Of a stretch of DNA of 64,000 bases, positions 28,781-41,979 are shown one piece after another. The first letter of the stretch is position 1. Every line of letters begins with the position of its first letter. Both the position numbers and the translations under genes were made by a program. Under the pieces are notes generated by a model. It was not told the origin of the DNA and searched no databases. It worked only from the letters and a program-made list of their open reading frames with translations. This stretch comes from Fistularia commersonii (Eukaryota; Chordata; Actinopteri; Syngnathiformes; Fistulariidae): assembly GCA_037954325.1 (NCBI GenBank), contig JBBMNZ010000056.1, positions 512,501 through 576,500 of the forward strand, read 5' to 3'.

Positions 28781-29495
28781 ACGGGCTTCCGCTTTGCTCC
28801 GCTCCTCCGCTCCTCCGCGCCTCCGCTGCGGAACCAGGTACTACCGATCCGCCGGACTCAGGTGAATTGCGGACAGGGCTTTTGCTGTCCTCCGCTTCTC
28901 CGCTTTTGGCCCTGGAACTCCCGAACCGCTGGACATAGGCGAATCACGGTCCGGGCTTCTGCTCTCCTCCGCTCCTCACCTCATCCGCTCCAGGCCCTGG
29001 TACTCCCTGTCCGCGGGACCCCCCCCCCCCCACCACCACCACCACCACCACCACCAAAACAAACTCTCACACACAGATAAACACACGCACACACACACAC
29101 ACACACCCAGACACACACACACCAACACACACACAAACACACACACACACACACACACACACCTGAACTCATCATAGCTGTGCTAATAGCATTGGCCAAA
29201 ACGTATCCACAACAAAAGAAACATTAGCTCATCCACTCATTCACATATGTGTGTGCCTAGAGGTGCGGGAGCTCCAGTCATACGTCCGGGTGATCTATGT
29301 CCGGAGAAGGCTCACATTGGCCGGTCTAAGGGGTTCTTCTGCCCCCAAGCTTCCCCGCCTCTGAGAGGAGAAACATTACCTCCGCTCCTCCGCTTCTCAG
29401 CTCATCCGCTCGAGGCCCCGGTACTCCCTGTCCGCGACCCCCCCCCCACCTAAACAAATTCACACTCACACACACGCACACACACACACACACAG

Positions 29496-29531
<36 letters not shown>

Positions 29532-29735
29532 CTTAACTCATCATAGCTGTGCTAATAGCATTGGCCAAAACGTATCCACAACAAAACAAACATTAGCTCA
29601 TGAGAGGAGAAACATTACCTCCGCTCCTCCGCTTCTCAGCTCATCCGCTCGAGGCCCCGGTACTCCCTGTCCGCGACCCCCCCCCACCTAAACAAATTCA
29701 CACTCACACACACGCACACACACACACACACACAG

Positions 29736-29771
<36 letters not shown>

Positions 29772-29827
29772 CTTAACTCATCATAGCTGTGCTAATAGCA
29801 TTAGCCGAAACGCATCCACAACCAAAC
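28781..29827. repeat. Composite satellite, right end of copy 1
   Basis: CTCCGC-rich start, 'ccgctggacataggcgaatcacgg', poly-C, (CCA)n near 29030-29056 and a CA-rich tract at 29066-29161. Two further satellite units follow (29166-29597 and 29598-29827), each with (CA)n. The last 230 bp is an extra partial unit absent before copy 1. Confidence 0.8.
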
Positions 29828-30334
29828 TGTTGCGTTTAAGTTCGCAGCTTCTTCGTTTTCCATGTTTCGGAAGGAATTCACAAGTTTGCCTTGTTTGAAT
29901 CGTCTTTTATTTTCTTCTTCACAGCTCCGGGAATCAACATCGGTTAGCCATGGGACATGTACAGTACAGAGTGAGGGAAAAATTCCCGCCAGCACCGCTA
30001 TACCAAAAAAAAAAACACTGACGTAGAAGTTAACGTCAAGTTAGCTGAACAGTCGCGAAAAACTAAAACAAGTCCCAAACCTTGTCATAAAGTGCCATGC
30101 ATTTCCTGAGAGTAGATACAAATACAACATATGTATACTAGAATGTAAACTCAAATAAAACTAATGAGATCACCTATCTCAACACCCCCTCTTGATCTCA
30201 ACATCCAAAAAAAAACTTTGGACATTTTAATTTCCAAAGAACCACTTTTTGCATTTTTCTATTTTTACCTTTGTCATGAGTTTTGTCGAGATGTCTGCCA
30301 ACATGTCCTCTGATGGACAATAGATAAGATTTAT

Positions 30335-32929
30335 TTAACCCTCACTGAGTGCTTCACGAATGAAATGATATTTTACATCAATGTGTTTTGACCTTTGTCT
30401 GTTTACAGGATTCTTACTCAGTGCGATGGCCCCCTGATTGTCTCCGTAGATTGTTGTGCAACTGTACATTTTGTTGTCCATACCGTTTAACAGTTGAGAC
30501 AGGTACATGTTTTCTTGTGCGGTGGTGGCTCGGCCGATGTATTCAGCCTCACATGTTGACAGGGCCACTGTGGGCTGTTTCCTTGACTTCCATGCAATGG
30601 CTGGGCCTTGTTTTGTTAAACTGAAACAGTAGCCTGTAGTGCTACGTCTGTCTTCTACAGATGATGCCCAGTCTGAATCACTGTAAGCTATCAGGTTCAA
30701 ATCCTCCTTATTTGTCTTGAAACTTAGTTCATAATCAGCTGTCCCCTTCAAATACCTCAGAACATGTTTTGCAGCTACTAAGTGTTCTACTTTTGGCATT
30801 GCCAGATTCTGTGATAGTTTGCTCACTATCCAGCTGATATCAGGTCTGGTGCAAGTCATGGCATAAATAAGACTGCCTACAATCTCACGATATTCTTTGG
30901 GGTCGACAGGTTCACTTTGCTCATTTTCATCAGCTACAGGGATGCCCTCTAATTTTTGCTCACTTGGAGTAGATCTTGCTTTACATTCTGACATTCCAAA
31001 TCTCTCTAGCATTTTTAGGATGTACTTTGTCTGGTTCATTTTGATTTCATCCCCCTTTTGTTCAAATTGTATGCCCAAAAAATATGATAGTTTCCCCAGG
31101 TCTTTCATGTTGAACTTGAATTTCATGTTCTGTTTAAATGTGCTGAGTGCATCATTGCTGCTTGTGGCAATAATTAAATCATCTACCCAAATTATTACAA
31201 TGATTGTGTCACCATTTTCCGTCTGTTTTCTGTACACACAGTGGTCAGAGAGATTTCTCACAAAGTTGTCCTGTTCTAAATGGTCATTAAGGAGTTCATA
31301 CCAGTTTCTTCCTGATTGTTTCAGGCCATAAAGAGATTTCTTTAATCTATACACTAGTTTCTCTCCTGTTTCTGACATCATTTCAAACCCTTCTGGTTGT
31401 TCCAAGAAAATCTCCTCATGTATAGGAGCATGTAAATATGCCGTCTTAACATCCATTTGATGGACAATGAGGTTATTTTGTACAGCTATCTGCATTAGTG
31501 CCCGCACTGATGTAATGTTAGCTGTCGGTGGAAAAGTTTCATAGTAGTCTATGCCTTCTGTTTGATTGTAACCCTTAGCTACATATCTCGCCTTAAATAT
31601 TTGTCCTCCTTCAGCATTTTCTTTAAGGGCAAATACCCATTTTCCTCCAATTACTTTTCTCCCTTCAGGTAAAGTTGTCAGTTCAAATGTGTCATTCTGT
31701 TTAAGCGAGTCAATCTCTTCCCTCATGGCACAATTCCACCCGGGTGCCAGTGGTGACTTCAGTGCTTCACTATAATTCTGTGGGACTCCGCACACAGTCC
31801 TGTAACAGTAATCAATAGTTGTATGATTTTTATCATTGTTAATATAGTCTGTCTGATCATCCTCTAAATACCTTGGAACGACCCTTTTTCGTCTAGGATA
31901 GCGACTGGTTTGATTATATCTGGGTTTTATGTCTGACCTCGTCTCTTTTTCATTTTGGACATTTTCTGCTGTTTCTTCGTCATGTGACACATCTGCGTTA
32001 GTACTCTCATCCTCATTTTGTATATGGTTGTCTGTTTTATTTTCACTTTGTGACACATCTATACTGGTTTCATCTGTAGATTCTGTGTCTTCATATCCCT
32101 GGATTTCTGTCTCATAATCATCAGTTTGTGTTTGTTGTTCAATTCTTCCCTTTTTGATCAATTTCACCAGTCTCTGTTTTGACACTTTTTCTGTAAGTGG
32201 ATTATAGACCAGGTATGAAGGGCTTTTCTTACTGTATCCCACAAATATTCCTCTTTCACATCTGGGATCCAATTTCTTAGTGTCATGTTTGTATGCATAA
32301 CACTCAGTTCCGAATATCCACATTTTTGAAAGATTTGGCTTTCTCCCTGTTAACATGAAGTATGGGGTATTTTTGTGTCTGTCATTGTAACATCTATTTC
32401 GAATATGGGCAGCGGTCTGGACAGCATAAGGCCACAAAACCTTTGGTAATCCTTTTGCTATTAGCATACACCTTGCCATTTCAAAAAGGGTCCTCCATTG
32501 TCTTTCTGCTGTCCCATTTGGATGGGGAGAGTATGGGGATGATGTTTCATGTCTTATGCCTTTCTCCCTTAGAAGAGATTGAAAAGCATTTCCTGTGTAT
32601 TCAGTCCCGTTGTCTGACCTGATACATTTGACACGACCATACGCTGCGCTGTCAGCAAGGAACTTCTCTGTTGCTAATGTAGCTTCACTCTTGTATTTGA
32701 GAAAATATACAAATACTGCCCCTGAATAATCATCTGTGAATGAAATGACATACTTATGCCCTTCTTGACCAGCTGGTTCAATCGGGCCTGATAAGTCAGT
32801 GTGTACCATTTTTAGGGGTGCATCAGCTTTTGCATCAGCTTGCCTGTTTCTGCTATTTGTGAATTTTCCCTCCGTGCATACGTTACAGTCTACGTTACAG
32901 TCTACCTTGGTCTGACCTGTAATCTTCAT
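30335..32929 (-). pseudogene. Copia B Pol, copy 2
   Basis: 864 codons with the same TAA truncation as copy 1. Compared with copy 1 it has Q to P in the integrase SPHxNG motif next to the catalytic glutamate, A to P in YETFxPT of RT, Y to F in IxKARY, A to S in EKVxKQR and Y to D in RYLEDx. These are shared with copy 3; the first three alter conserved copia positions, so they look derived. Confidence 0.9.
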
Positions 32930-32947
32930 ACCCTCGACTAAGTTTGG

Positions 32948-34348
32948 TCATTTTAATACATCTTTTACATTGCAGTGTCCCATAATCTCATGCCATGTTT
33001 TGACATCACAAGTTAAGTTTACTCTATCTCTGGACATCATGTCATTTACTGTATCATCATAAAGTTGTTGATAATTTACCGTTCTTATGTAGTAGAGTCT
33101 GTCACATTCCTCAATGCTGAAAATTTTTCCTTCTTTGGTTATGAGTCTGTTCTCTCCTTCTTTGAATATCACGCTGGCTCCATCAGCTGTGGCTGCCTTC
33201 ACCGATATGAAGTCCTGAGGATATGATGGGATGAATAAGGCTCCCCTTAAGGTTACCAGGACAGGTTTTCCTTCAATGTCCTGGAGTAACACTTCTGCAT
33301 CACCTCTTTTTAGTGCCACTTTGTTTCTTCTGGTCCCGTCTGCTAGCTCCATGTAATGTTTGTTTGGGTTGAAAAACTCATCAAATCTTATGAATTTGTC
33401 TTCTTGTGTTATGATGTGTGATGTAGCGCCACAGTCTACCATCAGTCCATTTTTTCTGATATTTTCCGGAGGGACTTTTTGACTGACCTTGAATACAAAA
33501 GTTTGCTCATCTTCCTTATCTTTGTCTTGGATGTCTGTGTTTTGTTTGACCGAGTCTTCTTTGGGCTTGGATTTTCTTCTGCATGTCTCATCGGTGTGGG
33601 TTGTGCTTCTGTGATAGCTGCACCATTTTGGCCCTGATTTTTGGTGACAAGCTTTTGCCATATGGCCACGGTTTCCACATCCATAGCAGATCACCGTTGA
33701 CATGTCCACTTTCATGACATTGTCTGATTTGGTTTTGCTGTCAAACTTTTCAGTCTCTTCATAACTTCTTAGTTTACTCTTGAACTGAATAAACGTCATT
33801 TCTTCACTGCTCTGAGTTACGTGAATGACGAAGGGCTTGTACGGTTCTGGAAGCCCTTTCATAACCATAGCGATCATCAGCTCATCACTTATCACCTGTT
33901 TTGTGTTTCTCAGAGCGGTGACTGCCTTTTCTGCTCTGATAATGTAATCTGTTATTGTTTCGTCGGGTTCCTTCTTGAGTGAGCATAGTTCGCTGTACAG
34001 GGAAATAATTCTGGGCTTACCCTGGCTGGCGTAATGATCCCGTAATATTTTCAAAGCTTTTCGACCGTCATCTGCGGCTTCCCTCATTACCAATGATAGA
34101 CTTTTATCATCGAGGAACTGGATAAGCTCAGCGTAGCATTCTGCATTTTTATCTGGGTCGGGCTCAACAGTTGAAAGTATTGTCTCTTTCAAACCTTCGA
34201 GTCGCATGTGTCCCAGAAACTTTACTTCCCAAAGCTCGTAGTTGTTTTCGTCTCCATCGAAAACCAAACGTTGCCATCTTCCTCCTTTTGTTCATTGCCT
34301 GGGCCCATAACCTGTTGCGTTTAAGTTTGCAGCTTCTTCGTTTTCCAT
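32948..34348 (-). pseudogene. Copia B Gag-protease, copy 2, start cut off by a stop
   Basis: The same domains as 11422-12822. A CGA to TGA change (34292-34294), a CpG-type transition, stops the LTR-initiated frame after 18 codons. The remaining frame (to 34267) has no early ATG, so this copy probably makes no full Gag. Confidence 0.88.
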
Positions 34349-34668
34349 GTTTCGGAAGGAATTCACAAGTTTGCCTTGTTTGAATCGTCTTTTATTTTCT
34401 TCTTCACAGCTCCGGGAATCAACATCGGTTAGCCATGGGACATGTACAGTACAGAGTGAGGGAAAAATTCCCGCCAGCACCGCTATACCAAAAAAAGAAC
34501 ACTGACGTAGAAGTTAACGTCAAGTTAGCTGAACAGTCGCGAAAAACTAAAACAAGTCCCAAACCTTGTCATAAAGTGCCATACATTTCCTGAGAGTAGA
34601 TACAAATAAAACATATGTATACTAGAATGTAAACTCAAATAAAACTAATGAGATCACCTATCTCAACA

Positions 34669-35142
34669 GTCCTTAAGTCCTTTGCTTCCTCATGCCTGGT
34701 TGTTTCATTGACATTCAGTTCTACCTTGCCATGTTTATTTGTACATTTGTATATTTGTGTGTACTATTTATGTTCAATTAAAAAAAAAAAAAAAAAGAAT
34801 GAGAGGCTGAGAAAATCTCCATGTCTCTCTCTCTCCCCCCCTTAATGCCCCCCCCCCCCTCTTCCTCACGGCGGCCGACGCAATGTGATTCTCGCCGTTG
34901 TTGTGGAAGTAGGGTAAAGGATTCCCCGCGTCGGTGCGAGCGATGCGTTTCAAGGCGTATTGCATGTGTGTATGGAGGGGGGGGGTCTACAGGATACCGC
35001 AGGCCGGCAATGGTGCACCTTCTGCGGACATCGATCACCGAAACGTCGGCGTGGAGCTCCCGGAGCAGCCGGCGTGTACATGTGAATGAATGGAAGAGCT
35101 AATGTGTGTGTGGTGGTGGTGGGGGGGGGGGGGGCGTTTCGG
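34669..35142. repeat. Inverted R/poly-C block, copy 2
   Basis: Equivalent to 13143-13616, with shorter C and G runs. Confidence 0.75.
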
Positions 35143-35403
35143 CTTGACGGGAAAGAAACCAAATGTGTCACAAATGCAAAAGTTTGGTGCTGTGTGCTAT
35201 GCATACAAGCACAACAAAAAGAAACTTGACTCAAGAGGTGAGAAGGGAGTTTTCATTGGATATGACAAAAATAGTCCAGCTTATTTTGTATATTATCCAA
35301 ATAGTGAAAGAGTACTAAAACAGACTGCTAAAATTTGTGTCGAACCCATCTCCAGAGCAACAAACCCAGACAGAGATGAGCTCAGACCAGGATGATGATG
35401 ATA

Positions 35404-35468
<65 letters not shown>

Positions 35469-36486
35469 CACTTAGACATTTAAAGAGGCAAGGAGTTCCC
35501 TCAATGCTGACAAGTGGATGAAATCTATGGACGAAGAGATGGAGTCATTGAGAGAGAAGAACACTTTTACCCTAACACAGCTACCCCAAGGCAAGTGTGC
35601 AGTGGGGGTGGGGGTGGGGGGTGGGGGGCGTATGCGCTAAAAAGAAATGAAGATGGCACAAACAAATATAAAGCTCGTTATGTTGCTAAGGGCTACAGTC
35701 AAAAGTATGGCACGGATTTCGAGGAAACATTTTCTCCAACAGCAAATATGACAAGTGTGAGGGTGTTTATGCAGAAATCAGTTCCGGAAAATTTGTTCTT
35801 ACACCAAATGGATGTAAAGACAGCCTATCTTCATGCACCCATAGATTGTGAGCTCTGTGTAGAACAACCAGAAGGGTATGAAGTGACAAATAAAAAACAG
35901 AAGCTGGTGTGTAAACTTAAAAAGTCACTATACGTCCCTGAACAAGCCGGTCGTCATTGGGATCTGATGCTCCATTCTTACTTGATTGACAATGACTTTA
36001 TTCAGAATGAAGCAGATCATTGTGTTTATGTCAAAGAAAACCAAAATGACAAGGTCATCATCATAATATGGGTAGATGATTTAATCATAGCTGCGAGTGA
36101 TGAGGAAGTAATGAAAGAGGTGAAAATCATGCTTACAGCTAGATTTAAAATGAAGGACATGGGCAAAGTGATCAAAATCAATACCCAGAAAATATGTCAG
36201 TCAGAAGAGTGTGTTAAGATGTCACAAAGAAAATATGTGGAAAGGTAGCCCTACAGTATTGTCCAACACAAGAGATGCCGGCACATGTTATGACAAAGCC
36301 TGCATCACAGTTGAAGTTGTTGAATTTTTCAAAGTTGTTGTTTGTTGTTTGGGTCATGAGTATTTTATTTTGATGTAAATGGGCAAAGATACCAATCATA
36401 TGAGAGCAAGTGGGGGCGTTGTTAACTGAGAAATATGCTCTCAATTATTTTCCGTTTTATTTCCAAGGGCCAGTCTCAGCTTCCGG
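35143..36486 (+). mobile_element. Copia C fragment 1, copy 2
   Basis: Integrase end (to 35395), (GAT)n at 35391-35468 (about 26 units, same AAT interruption as copy 1), RT at 35473-36248, LTR remnant 36420-36486. Confidence 0.85.
35473..36248 (+). pseudogene. Copia C reverse transcriptase fragment 1, copy 2
   Basis: The translated RT segment from about 35514 is identical to 13998-14732, including the G-rich tract, WVDD and the RNase H deletion. Confidence 0.85.
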
Positions 36487-36975
36487 TCAACAGGATCCCG
36501 CAGACCGGCCAAGGTGCACCTTCTTCGGACACGGATCCCCGTGACGTCGGCGTGAAGCTCCGGGAGCACCAGACATGCACATATGAATAAGCGAAGGAGT
36601 CAACTCCATAAGTCCTCCACTCACGGCCTCGGTGTCACTGAATCGAGCAATTTGGTTTTTAATGTTTAAAAATCGGCTTAACATTGAGGTGGAAAACACA
36701 GCGGTATCGTTAAAATACAGTAACAGGGTGATAACATCCATGTAAGAAGTGGAGGGGGATTTATTGCACTCACGGCCCCACTCGTTTATTCCTCTCATAC
36801 ACAGCGGCCAGATCACCTGCTGGAGCTCCAAGCGCTGTGCACAGTCGGATGCCGCCATCTAGCGGACATAAAATGTAAGGAAGCGGAGGGAGAAAGCCAT
36901 CCGGTGTTCCCCGAGTAGCGGCGACGAACGAGTTTAGAGCCGTGGAGAAGGTTTGCTTCCCCCCCAACCTCTCTT

Positions 36976-36980
<5 letters not shown>
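36487..36980 (-). other. MAASDC repeat, copy 2a
   Basis: ORF 36487-36858 is identical in translation to 14971-15342 (123 codons), with the GC-rich flank to 36980. Confidence 0.5.
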
Positions 36981-37010
<30 letters not shown>

Positions 37011-37106
37011 CTTCTTCTTCTTCTTCTTCTTCTTCTTCTTCTCCTTCTTCTTCTTCTTCTTCTTCTTCTTCTTCTTCTTCTTCTTCTTCTTCTTCTTCTT
37101 CTTCTT
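36981..37106. repeat. (CTT)n, copy 2
   Basis: About 42 units with the same single CTC interruption as copy 1; two units longer. Confidence 0.9.
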
Positions 37107-37540
37107 TTGTCTTTTCCCGTCAGGTGTGGCCACAGCGAGTCAACTTTCTCCATCTAACCCTATTCTCCGTATCCTCCTCTCTCACACCAACTACCTTCAT
37201 ATCCTCTCTCACCACGTCCATAAATCCTCTCTTTGGTCTTCCTCGAGACCTCTTGCCTTGCAGCTCCAATTCCAGCATCCGTCTACCAATATATTCTCTA
37301 TCCCTCCTCTGTACATGACCGAACCATCTCAGTCTGGCTTCTCTGACCTTCTCTCCAAAACATCGAACATGTGCTGTTCCTCTGATACTCATTCCTGATC
37401 CTATCAATCCTGGTCACTCCGTAAGAGAACCTCAACATCTTCATATCTGCAACCTCTAGTTCTGCCTGCTGTCTTTTTGTCATTGTAACAGTTTCTAGTC
37501 CATACATCATCGCTGGTCTCACCACTGTCTTGTACACCTT
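37107..37540 (-). pseudogene. RTE LINE 3' end, copy 2
   Basis: The same truncation, frameshift and junction as 15585-16018. Confidence 0.85.
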
Positions 37541-38738
37541 TGTACACCTTGGTAATGGGCAACCCCGTATCTGACCGTGTGACAAAGCCAAGCAGTGCAG
37601 ACAATGTGAGACGATCAACTAGAACCAAAAAGAAGCCCAGTCACTTTAATAGTTATGTGACTAGTGCTATTGACGATGACCAAGTGTTCACTAACATTGA
37701 CTACTGTTATAGACTGGCGTGTGGTGTCCCACAGACATTTAAAGAGGCAAGGAGTTCACTTAATGCTGACAAGTGGATGAAATCTATGGACGAAGAGATG
37801 GAGTCATTGAGAGAGAAGAACACTTTTACCCTAACACAGCTACCCCAAGGCAAGTGTGCAGTGGGGGTGGGGGTGGGGGGTGGGGGGCGTAAGCGCTAAA
37901 AAGAAATGAAGATGGCACAAACAAATATAAAGCTCGGTATGTTGCTAAGGGCTACAGTCAAAAGTATGGCACGGATTTCGAGGAAACATTTTCTCCAACA
38001 GCAAATATGACAAGTGTGAGGGTGTTTATGCAGAAATCAGTTCCGGAAAATTTGTTCTTACACCAAATGGATGTAAAGACAGCCTATCTTCATGCACCCA
38101 TAGATTGTGAGCTCTGTGTAGAACAACCAGAAGGGTATGAAGTGACAAATAAAAAACAGAAGCTGGTGTGTAAACTTAAAAAGTCACAATACGTCCCTGA
38201 ACAAGCCGGTCGTCATTGGAATCTGATGCTCCATTCTTACTTGATTGACAATGACTTTATTCAGAATGAAGCAGATCATTGTGTCTATGTCAAAGAAAAC
38301 CAAAATAACAAAGTCATCATCATAATATGGGTAGATGATTTAATCATAGCTGCGAGTGATGAGGAAGTAATGAAAGAGGTGAAAATCATGCTTACAGCTA
38401 GATTTAAAATGAAGGACATGGGCAAAGTGATCAAAATCAATACCCAGAAAATATGTCAGTCAGAAGAGTGTGTTAAGATGTCACAAAGAAAATATGTGGA
38501 AAGGTAGCCCTACAGTATTTTCCAACACAAGAGATGCCGGCACATGTTATGACAAAGCCTGCATCACAGTTTAAGTTGTTGAATTTTTCAAAGTTGTTGT
38601 TTGGGTCATGAGTATTTTATTTTGATGTAAATGGGCAAAGATACCAATAATATGAGAGCAAGTGGGGGCGTTGTCAACTGAGAAATATGCTCTCAATTAT
38701 TTTCCGTTTTATTTCCAAGGGCCAGTCTCAACTTCCCA
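37541..38738 (+). pseudogene. Copia C fragment 2 (linker-RT), copy 2
   Basis: Frames 37540-37899 and 38007-38507, LTR remnant 38672-38738. It carries the same L to Q change in KKSxYV as copy 1. Confidence 0.85.
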
Positions 38739-39206
38739 GTCAACAGGACCCCGCAGACCGGCCAAGGTGCACCTTCTTCGGACACGGATCCCTGTGACGT
38801 CGGCGTGAAGCTCCGGGAGCACCAGACATGCACATATGAATAAGCGGAGGAGTCGATTCCATAAGTCCTCCACTCACGGCCTCGGTGTCACTGAATCGAG
38901 CAATCTGGTTTTTTAATGTTTAAAAATCGGCTTAACATTGAGGTCGAAAAAACAGCGGTATCGTTAAAATACAGTAACAGGGTGATAACATCCATGTAAG
39001 AAGTGGAGGGGGATTTATTGCACTCACGGCCCCACTCGTTTATTCCTCTCATACACAGCGGCCAGATCACCTGCTGGAGCTCCAAGCGCTGTGCACAGTC
39101 GGATGCCGCCATCTAGCGGACATAAAATGTAAGGAAGCGGAGGGAGAAAGCCATCCGGTGATCCCCAAGTAGCGGCGACGAACGAGTTTAGAGCCGTGGA
39201 GAAGAT
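38739..39206 (-). other. MAASDC repeat, copy 2b
   Basis: ORF 38888-39112 (74 aa) with the same one-base insertion as 17366-17590. Confidence 0.5.
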
Positions 39207-41263
39207 TTGCTTTGGGTAGATGATTTAATTATTGCAGCAGAGTGTTGCATGGTTTTCAGGGAGGAGTTGAGAAAGGGTCTGGGTGGTCAGGGAGAGCTTC
39301 CAGATGATTGGACAACAACAGCTAGTATGATCAGGGAGACAGGTAGAAGAGTACTTGGTGTGTCATCTGGAAGGAAAGTAGATAAGGAGACTTGGTGGTG
39401 GAATGAGGAAGTGCAGGAGTGTATACAGAGAAAATGGTTAGCGAAGAAGAAGTGGGATACTGAGAGGACTGAAGAGAACAGACAGGAGTTCAGGGAGATG
39501 CGGCGAAAGGTAAAGATAGAGGTAGCAAAGGCAAAACAAAGGGCTTATGATGACTTGTATGCTCGGTTGGATAGTAAGGAGGCTGAAAGTGATCTATACA
39601 AGTTGGCGAAACAGAGAGATAAAGATGGAAAGGATGTACAGCAGGTCCGGGTGATAAAGGACAGACAGGGAAATGTATTGACAGATGCTAGAAGAGTGAC
39701 AGGAAGATGGAAAGAGTACTTTGAAGAGCTGATGAATGTGGAAAATGAAAGAGAGGCAAGGGTAGAAGAGGTGATTATTGTAGACCACAAAGTAGCAAAA
39801 ATGAGTAAAAGTGAAGTGAGGAAGGCATTGAAGAGGATGAAGAGTGGAAAAGCAGTTGGTCCTGATGATATACCTGTGGAGGTGTGGAAGTGTCTAGGAG
39901 AGGCAGCGGTAGATTTTCTGACTAGATTATTCAACAGGATCTTAGAGAGTGAGAAGATGCCTGAAGAATGGAGACAAAGTGTGATGGTGCCTATTTTTAA
40001 GAATAAAGGGGATGTGCAGAATTGTGGCAACTACAGAGGGATAAAGTTGATGAGCCATACAATGAAGTTATGGGAAAGAGTAGTGGAAACTAGACTGAGA
40101 GCAGAAGTCAGCATTTGTGAACAGCAGTATGGCTTCATGCCTAGGAAGAGTACTACAGATGCAGTATTTGCGTTGAGAATGCTAATAGAAAAGTACAGAG
40201 AAGGCCAGAGGGAGCTGCATTGCGTTTTCGTCGACCTAGAAAAAGCATATGACAGGGTGCCAAGAGAGGAGCTCTGGTATTGTATGAGGAAGTCTGGAGT
40301 GGCAGAGAAGTATGTTAGACTGGTGCAGGACATGCATGCCAGCTGTGAGACACTGGTACGGTGTGCTGTAGGGGTAACCGAGAAGTTCAAGGTGGAGGTG
40401 GGACTCCATCAGGGATCAGCTCTGAGCCCCTTCTTGTTCGCAATGGTGATGGGTAGGCTGACAGATGAGGTTAGACAGGAATCCCCATGGACCATGATGT
40501 TTGCGGATGACATTGTGATCTGTAGTGAGAGCAGACAACAGGTAGAGGAAAATCTAGAGAGGTGGAGGTATGCTCTGGAAAGGAGTGGAATGAAAGTTAG
40601 TCACAGCAAGACAGAATATATGTGTGTGAACGAGAGGAACTCGGGTGGAGCGGTGAGGCTACAGGGAGTGGAGATCAAGGAGCTGGAGGATTTCAGGTAC
40701 TTAGGGTCAACAGTCCAGAGCAACGGAGAGTGCGTAAAAGAGGTGAAGAGACGGGTCCAAGAAGGTTGGAATGGCTGGAGAAAAGTGTCAGGGGTACTAT
40801 GTGATAGAAGACTATCGGCCAGAATAAAAGGAAAGGTGTACAAGACAGTGGTGAGACCAGCGATGATGTATGGACTAGAAACTGTTCCAATGACCAAAAG
40901 ACAGCAGACAGAACTAGAGGTTGCAGATATGAAGATGTTGAGGTTCTCTTACGGAGTGACCAGGATTGATAGGATCAGGAATGAGTATCAGAGGAACAGC
41001 ACATGTTCGATGTTTTGGAGAGAAGGTCAGAGAAGCCAGACTGAGATGGTTCGGTCATGTACAGAGGAGGGATAGAGAATATATTGGTAGACGGATGCTG
41101 GAATTGGAGCTGCAAGGCAAGAGGTCTCGAGGAAGACCAAAGAGAGGATTTATGGACGTGGTGAGAGAGGATATGAAGGTAGTTGGTGTGAGAGAGGAGG
41201 ATACGGAGAATAGGGTTTGATGGAGAAAGTTGACTCGCTGTGGCCACACCTGACGGGAAAAGA
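39207..41263 (+). pseudogene. RTE LINE ORF2, copy 2
   Basis: Translation identical to the 622-codon copy 1 frame, with the same copia-derived WVDDLIIAA start and the same frameshift; the C-terminus continues in another frame at 40966-41220. Confidence 0.85.
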
Positions 41264-41268
41264 CAAAA

Positions 41269-41455
41269 GAAGAAGAAGAAGAAGAAGAAGAAGAAGAAGA
41301 AGAAGAAGAAGAAGAAGAAGAAGAAGAAGAAGGAGAAGAAGAAGAAGAAGAAGAAGAAGAAGAAGAAGAAGAAGAAGAAGAAGAAGAAGAAGAAGAAGAA
41401 GGGGAAGAAGAAGAAGAAGAAGAAGAAGAAGAAGAAGAAGAAGAAGAAGAAGAAG

Positions 41456-41485
<30 letters not shown>
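41269..41485 (+). repeat. (GAA)n RTE tail, copy 2
   Basis: About 72 units with the same two interruptions as copy 1 but at different spacing. Confidence 0.95.
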
Positions 41486-41489
<4 letters not shown>

Positions 41490-41979
41490 TAAGAGAGGTT
41501 GGGGGGGAAGCAAACCTTCTCCACGGCTCTAAACTCGTTCGTCGCCGCTACTCGGGGAACACCGGATGGCTTTCTCCCTCCGCTTCCTTACATTTTATGT
41601 CCGCTAGATGGCGGCATCCGACTGTGCACAGCGCTTGGAGCTCCAGCAGGTGATCTGGCCGCTGTGTATGAGAGGAATAAACGAGTGGGGCCGTGAGTGC
41701 AATAAATCCCCCTCCACTTCTTACATGGATGTTATCACCCTGTTACTGTATTTTAACGATACCGCTGTGTTTTCCACCTCAATGTTAAGCCGATTTTTAA
41801 ACATTAAAAACCAAATTGCTCGATTCAGTGACACCGAGGCCCTGAGTGGAGGACTTATGGAGTTGACTCCTCCGCTTATTCATAAGTGCATGTCTGGTGC
41901 TCCCGGAGCTTCACGCCGACGTCACGGGGATCCGTGTCCGAAGAAGGTGCACCTTGGCCGGTCTGCGGGGTCCTGTTGA
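41486..41979 (+). other. MAASDC repeat, inverted, copy 2c
   Basis: ORF 41608-41979 (123 codons). It keeps the 'tgtctggtgctcccgg' section that copy 1c has lost. Confidence 0.5.

Larger units (their letters stand above)
8303..29827. repeat. 21.5-kb macro-repeat, copy 1
   Basis: From the copia B LTR to the next copia B LTR. The same order of elements returns at 29828 (offset 21525) and 51324 (offset 21496), with nearly identical sequence, including shared frameshifts and stop codons. Most differences seen are in microsatellite and homopolymer lengths. Confidence 0.95.
29828..34668 (-). mobile_element. Copia family B, copy 2
   Basis: LTRs at 29828-30184 and 34313-34668, primer site 34298-34312, with the same mismatched flanks as copy 1. 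Confidence 0.93.

Noticed and set aside
28976..29199. Cys-Val-rich ORFs (MCVCVCV...) at CA repeats
   Set aside because: Translation of (CA)n on the minus strand; no independent coding evidence.
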